From contig CANETR010000072.1 in the NCBI GenBank assembly GCA_947441325.1, forward strand, positions 1 through 8,093: a DNA stretch of 8,093 nucleotides. The letters run 5' to 3'. Positions within the stretch are counted from its first letter, which is position 1; each line of letters begins with the position of its first letter. The translations under genes were made by a program, and so were the position numbers. Source of the stretch: Saprospiraceae bacterium (GTDB lineage Bacteria; Bacteroidota; Bacteroidia; Chitinophagales; Saprospiraceae). Shown piece after piece: positions 5,921-8,093 of this stretch. A model generated the notes under the pieces. It was not told the origin of the DNA. It searched no databases and was given only the letters and a program-made list of their open reading frames with translations.

Positions 5921-7437
5921 TGTTTGGAAAATTCTTTTTAAGACTAAATGCTGTGATTTACGTGCTTCTTTTAACAAGCATGGGAGTATTGTTTTTTGTC
6001 CTACCCAAAAAAGCAGTATCTGATTATGAAAAAAGACCTTTGTGCGCTTTACCTACATTCAGTTGGGAAAAACTCAAAAACGGTAAATTTGTAGATAGTC
6101 TTGACCTTTATTATTCAGATAATTTCCCCTTTAGAGATGAATTTGTTTCAATAGCATTTCAAATTAAACAAAATCGAGGCATTGTTTCGAAAGACATTGC
6201 ATTCTACAATAAAAGCATTGATTTTGATGCCGGAACAGAAACACTTAACAATGAAATCGATAGTACGGACAACGAAGCCGGAATTACTTTTCATAACGAT
6301 GGCGATTCAAAAGATGTAAAAAGCCTAAACCAAGGCTTACTCATTTACAACGGGATGGCGATTCAAATATTTGGTGGCTCTAAAAACACGGCAGTTTATC
6401 TTGCAAAATCAGTTAATGAGCTTAGAAAAAATCTGCCCGACAATGTAAATCTTTACCTGGGGATCACACCAACACATGGCGAGTTTTATTTGCCCTCTGA
6501 ATACATCGACAAAAGAATTTCTGAACGCAAAATAATTGATACCACCTATCAGTTTTTAGATCCTGCTGTCAAATCTTTCGATATCAGTTCTGAATTGTAT
6601 AAACATAAAGACGAATACATATTTTTCAATACAGATCATCACTGGACTGGCACTGGAGCATACTATGCCTATGTTGCATTTTGTAAAAAAGCTGGACTAA
6701 CACCCGTGCCATTGTCAGAAATGCGTCGTGGGGTCATTCCAAAATTTTTGGGCACACTGTACAGAAGTACAAGGGATAAAAGATTAGAAAATAATATCGA
6801 TTCGGTTGTTTATCACAAAATACCCATAAGTTATGCCGCTTTTCAACTTTACGGAAATGGCTACGGACTCACCCAAAAAGCCAGGCTCTATGTTGAAAAT
6901 GCCCGGGGTGGCAATGCATATGGGGTGTTTTTGGGCGGTGATTTGCCTGCAATCTGTGTTGTTTCGAAACAGCAAAATGGAAAACGCCTGATGATTCTCA
7001 AAAACTCATTTGGCAATGCTATTTCACCATATTTAGTTTCTCATTACGAACGCACTTACATTTGCGACTACAGATATTTCGAATGTAACCTCAAAGATTT
7101 TATAGAGAAAAATGGCATAACAGATTTAATGATTTTCCACAATAGCTTTTCTGCCAATACGCCTTCTCATTCAGACATGATTAAGAAGATTGCAAAAAGT
7201 GAAGTAGTCTGTGTGGCACACAAATTGCCCGATTGGGATAAAATGTTCCCCGAAGGAAAACTTCTGGAGCCCATTTTGGAAAAACATAATAAAGAAATTA
7301 CAAAAGACAGCATTTCGGGTAAATCAAAAAACAAGGAACCTAAGAAAACCAACTCTAAGAATTCTAAGAGTTCATCTACCAATAAAACAAATGACCCTGA
7401 AAAAAAGGTTGACTCGACCGGCCTAAATGGCCAGTAA
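5920..7437 (+). CDS. Membrane-anchored DHHW (AlgJ/AlgX-like) acyltransferase partner
   Basis: The product is 505 residues. One membrane segment (about 9-28) probably anchors it with the body in the periplasm, as in AlgJ. The family pattern is clear: YEKRPLCALPTFSWEKLKNGKF (36-57), YYSDNFPFRDEF (64-75), GITPTHGEFY (181-190), then TDHHWTGTGAYYAY (238-251) with the Asp-His-His-Trp motif, and LMILKNSFGNA (357-367), where Ser363 would be the nucleophile of an SGNH-type site. AlgX/AlgJ relatives bind or transfer acetyl during alginate acetylation. Two parts are unusual: an acidic, Asn/Asp-rich insert at about 100-137, and a Lys/Ser/Asn tail from about 455 to the end that looks disordered. The ATG overlaps the MBOAT stop by one base (TGATG), so the two are almost certainly co-expressed. 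The precise reaction is inferred from the family. Confidence 0.93.
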   Translation: MFGKFFLRLNAVIYVLLLTSMGVLFFVLPKKAVSDYEKRPLCALPTFSWEKLKNGKFVDSLDLYYSDNFPFRDEFVSIAFQIKQNRGIVSKDIAFYNKSIDFDAGTETLNNEIDSTDNEAGITFHNDGDSKDVKSLNQGLLIYNGMAIQIFGGSKNTAVYLAKSVNELRKNLPDNVNLYLGITPTHGEFYLPSEYIDKRISERKIIDTTYQFLDPAVKSFDISSELYKHKDEYIFFNTDHHWTGTGAYYAYVAFCKKAGLTPVPLSEMRRGVIPKFLGTLYRSTRDKRLENNIDSVVYHKIPISYAAFQLYGNGYGLTQKARLYVENARGGNAYGVFLGGDLPAICVVSKQQNGKRLMILKNSFGNAISPYLVSHYERTYICDYRYFECNLKDFIEKNGITDLMIFHNSFSANTPSHSDMIKKIAKSEVVCVAHKLPDWDKMFPEGKLLEPILEKHNKEITKDSISGKSKNKEPKKTNSKNSKSSSTNKTNDPEKKVDSTGLNGQ

Positions 7438-7441
7438 TTTG

Positions 7442-7460
7442 TCTCGTTCTTCAAACGAGA
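7442..7460. repeat. TCTCGT-family hairpin 4, between acylation genes
   Basis: TCTCGTT (7442-7448) and AACGAGA (7454-7460) form a perfect stem with the loop CTTCA, four bases after the stop codon of the DHHW gene. It has the same arms as the hairpins at 1404 and 1456. There is no T-run after it, so it should not end transcription; inside the mRNA it could affect stability or adjust expression of the downstream gene. Confidence 0.75.
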
Positions 7461-7500
7461 TGAAAATGAATATCATCGCTCAGTTCTAAGACAAACAATA

Positions 7501-8093
7501 ATGATCAAAAATATTAGCTGCTTATTTTTTATATTCATACTGGGTCTTGTCCATTTAAATGCACAGGTTACAAATGAACTGGTGCCGGTTCAGCAGACTT
7601 ATTATTCCAATTACAAATTTCTGCATCCTGAGCTGAATATGCTACAATTTTACAGTAGAGATGCAATGGATCATTTTTATCAAAAATGGAAAAATACCGA
7701 CCGCGAGAAACTCACTGTACTACATTTTGGTGACTCACATTGTCAACATGAAGCTTTTCCAGGTCAGATAAGAAAAAGATTGCAGGAATTACATGGTGAT
7801 GCCGGCAGAGGACTAATGTTCCCCTATTCGACTGCAAATACTTACAATTCAATAGAGTACACTAGCTCTCATACTGGAAGATGGTCATATGAAAAAGGTT
7901 ATACCGTAATTCCTAAGCTGCCAATGGGGGTAAGGGGTATGACTTGTAGAACCGAACAGACCCCTGCATCTTTTAACTTTAGTTTTGTGTCGAATGTGCC
8001 TGAACATTACACCTTACTAAAGATATTTTGCAAACAATCGGCAAATAGTTACGATATAAATATTGAAATCGACGGCAATGTTACAGCTGTAAC
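7501..8093 (+). CDS. Secreted GDSL/SGNH esterase-like protein, 3' end outside window
   Basis: Only the first 197 codons are present, open to the window edge. Residues 1-21 form a signal peptide with likely cleavage after HLNA. TVLHFGDSHCQ (72-82) contains the SGNH block I motif in its GDSH form, with Ser79 as the predicted nucleophile. It is followed by GQIRKRLQ and by DAGRGLMFPYSTANTY (100-115), a pattern I associate with Bacteroidetes GDSL proteins encoded beside MBOAT genes. GVRGMTC (143-149) and an SFNFSF strand suggest a start of the inserted beta-rich domain found in that group. The catalytic Asp-His pair would lie beyond the window. It should act in the periplasm or at the surface as an O-acyl esterase or transferase on the polymer served by the upstream pair. 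The 63-base gap after the DHHW gene shows no promoter, so co-transcription is likely. ATG 7501 is chosen because it begins the signal peptide. Confidence 0.88.
   Translation, partial: MIKNISCLFFIFILGLVHLNAQVTNELVPVQQTYYSNYKFLHPELNMLQFYSRDAMDHFYQKWKNTDREKLTVLHFGDSHCQHEAFPGQIRKRLQELHGDAGRGLMFPYSTANTYNSIEYTSSHTGRWSYEKGYTVIPKLPMGVRGMTCRTEQTPASFNFSFVSNVPEHYTLLKIFCKQSANSYDINIEIDGNVTAV

Noticed and set aside
7167..7454. 95-codon minus-strand frame at the end of the DHHW gene
   Set aside because: It is antisense to the biased Lys/Ser/Asn tail codons. Its Leu/Phe-rich product is what such codons give in reverse.
7442..7460. Intrinsic terminator after the DHHW gene
   Set aside because: The stem is only 7 bp and is followed by an A-rich sequence rather than a T-run; the same hairpin occurs elsewhere as a repeat.
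7460..7489. Nine-codon frame (MKMNIIAQF) before the GDSL gene
   Set aside because: It is very short, has no ribosome-binding signal and is out of frame with the following gene. A leader peptide cannot be supported.

Overview
The window looks like chromosomal DNA from a member of the Bacteroidetes (Bacteroidota). This rests on the A+T-rich composition, lipoprotein signal peptides ending in Cys-Lys-Lys, start codons with little or no Shine-Dalgarno sequence, promoter candidates of the TAnnTTTG type used by this phylum, an MbnP-like lipoprotein, and families of short intergenic repeats built on CGCAAAG and CTCTGTGG. I cannot name the genus.

Layout. Positions 1-554 hold no gene. They carry two copies of a ~105-120 bp dispersed repeat, one copy of a second composite repeat, two palindromes and a good promoter. 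A small META/HslJ-like lipoprotein gene (555-1061, +) follows, closed by a strong rho-independent-like terminator (1091-1120). Positions 1121-1490 are again non-coding and dense in repeats: the second copy of the composite repeat, three small TCTCGT...ACGAGA hairpins and a four-copy 8-bp tandem repeat. Next is a large minus-strand gene (1491-3416) for an exported seven-haem c-type cytochrome with a C-terminal TPR domain. Divergent from it is an MbnP-like lipoprotein gene (3619-4365, +). The right half is a plus-strand cluster: an MBOAT O-acyltransferase (4475-5920), an AlgJ/AlgX-like DHHW protein (5920-7437, overlapping its neighbour by one base), and the first 197 codons of a secreted GDSL/SGNH esterase-like protein (7501 to the window end).

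How the genes may work together. The MBOAT, DHHW and GDSL proteins form a coherent envelope O-acylation module. The membrane MBOAT would pass an acyl group (probably acetyl) across the membrane, the anchored DHHW protein would be the periplasmic acyl-handling or transfer partner, and the GDSL protein would add or remove acyl groups on the glycan. The substrate is not visible here. The cytochrome and the MbnP-like protein face each other across a 202-bp gap and could share a redox or metal role, but this is inference from proximity. The MbnP-like protein has no tryptophan at all, so it cannot form the kynurenine copper site described for true MbnP.

The genes are recognisable families. The less explained material is the nested repeat structure: palindromic units sit inside one copy of a repeat and are missing from the other copy, and the same TCTCGT hairpin recurs just behind the 3' ends of two genes.
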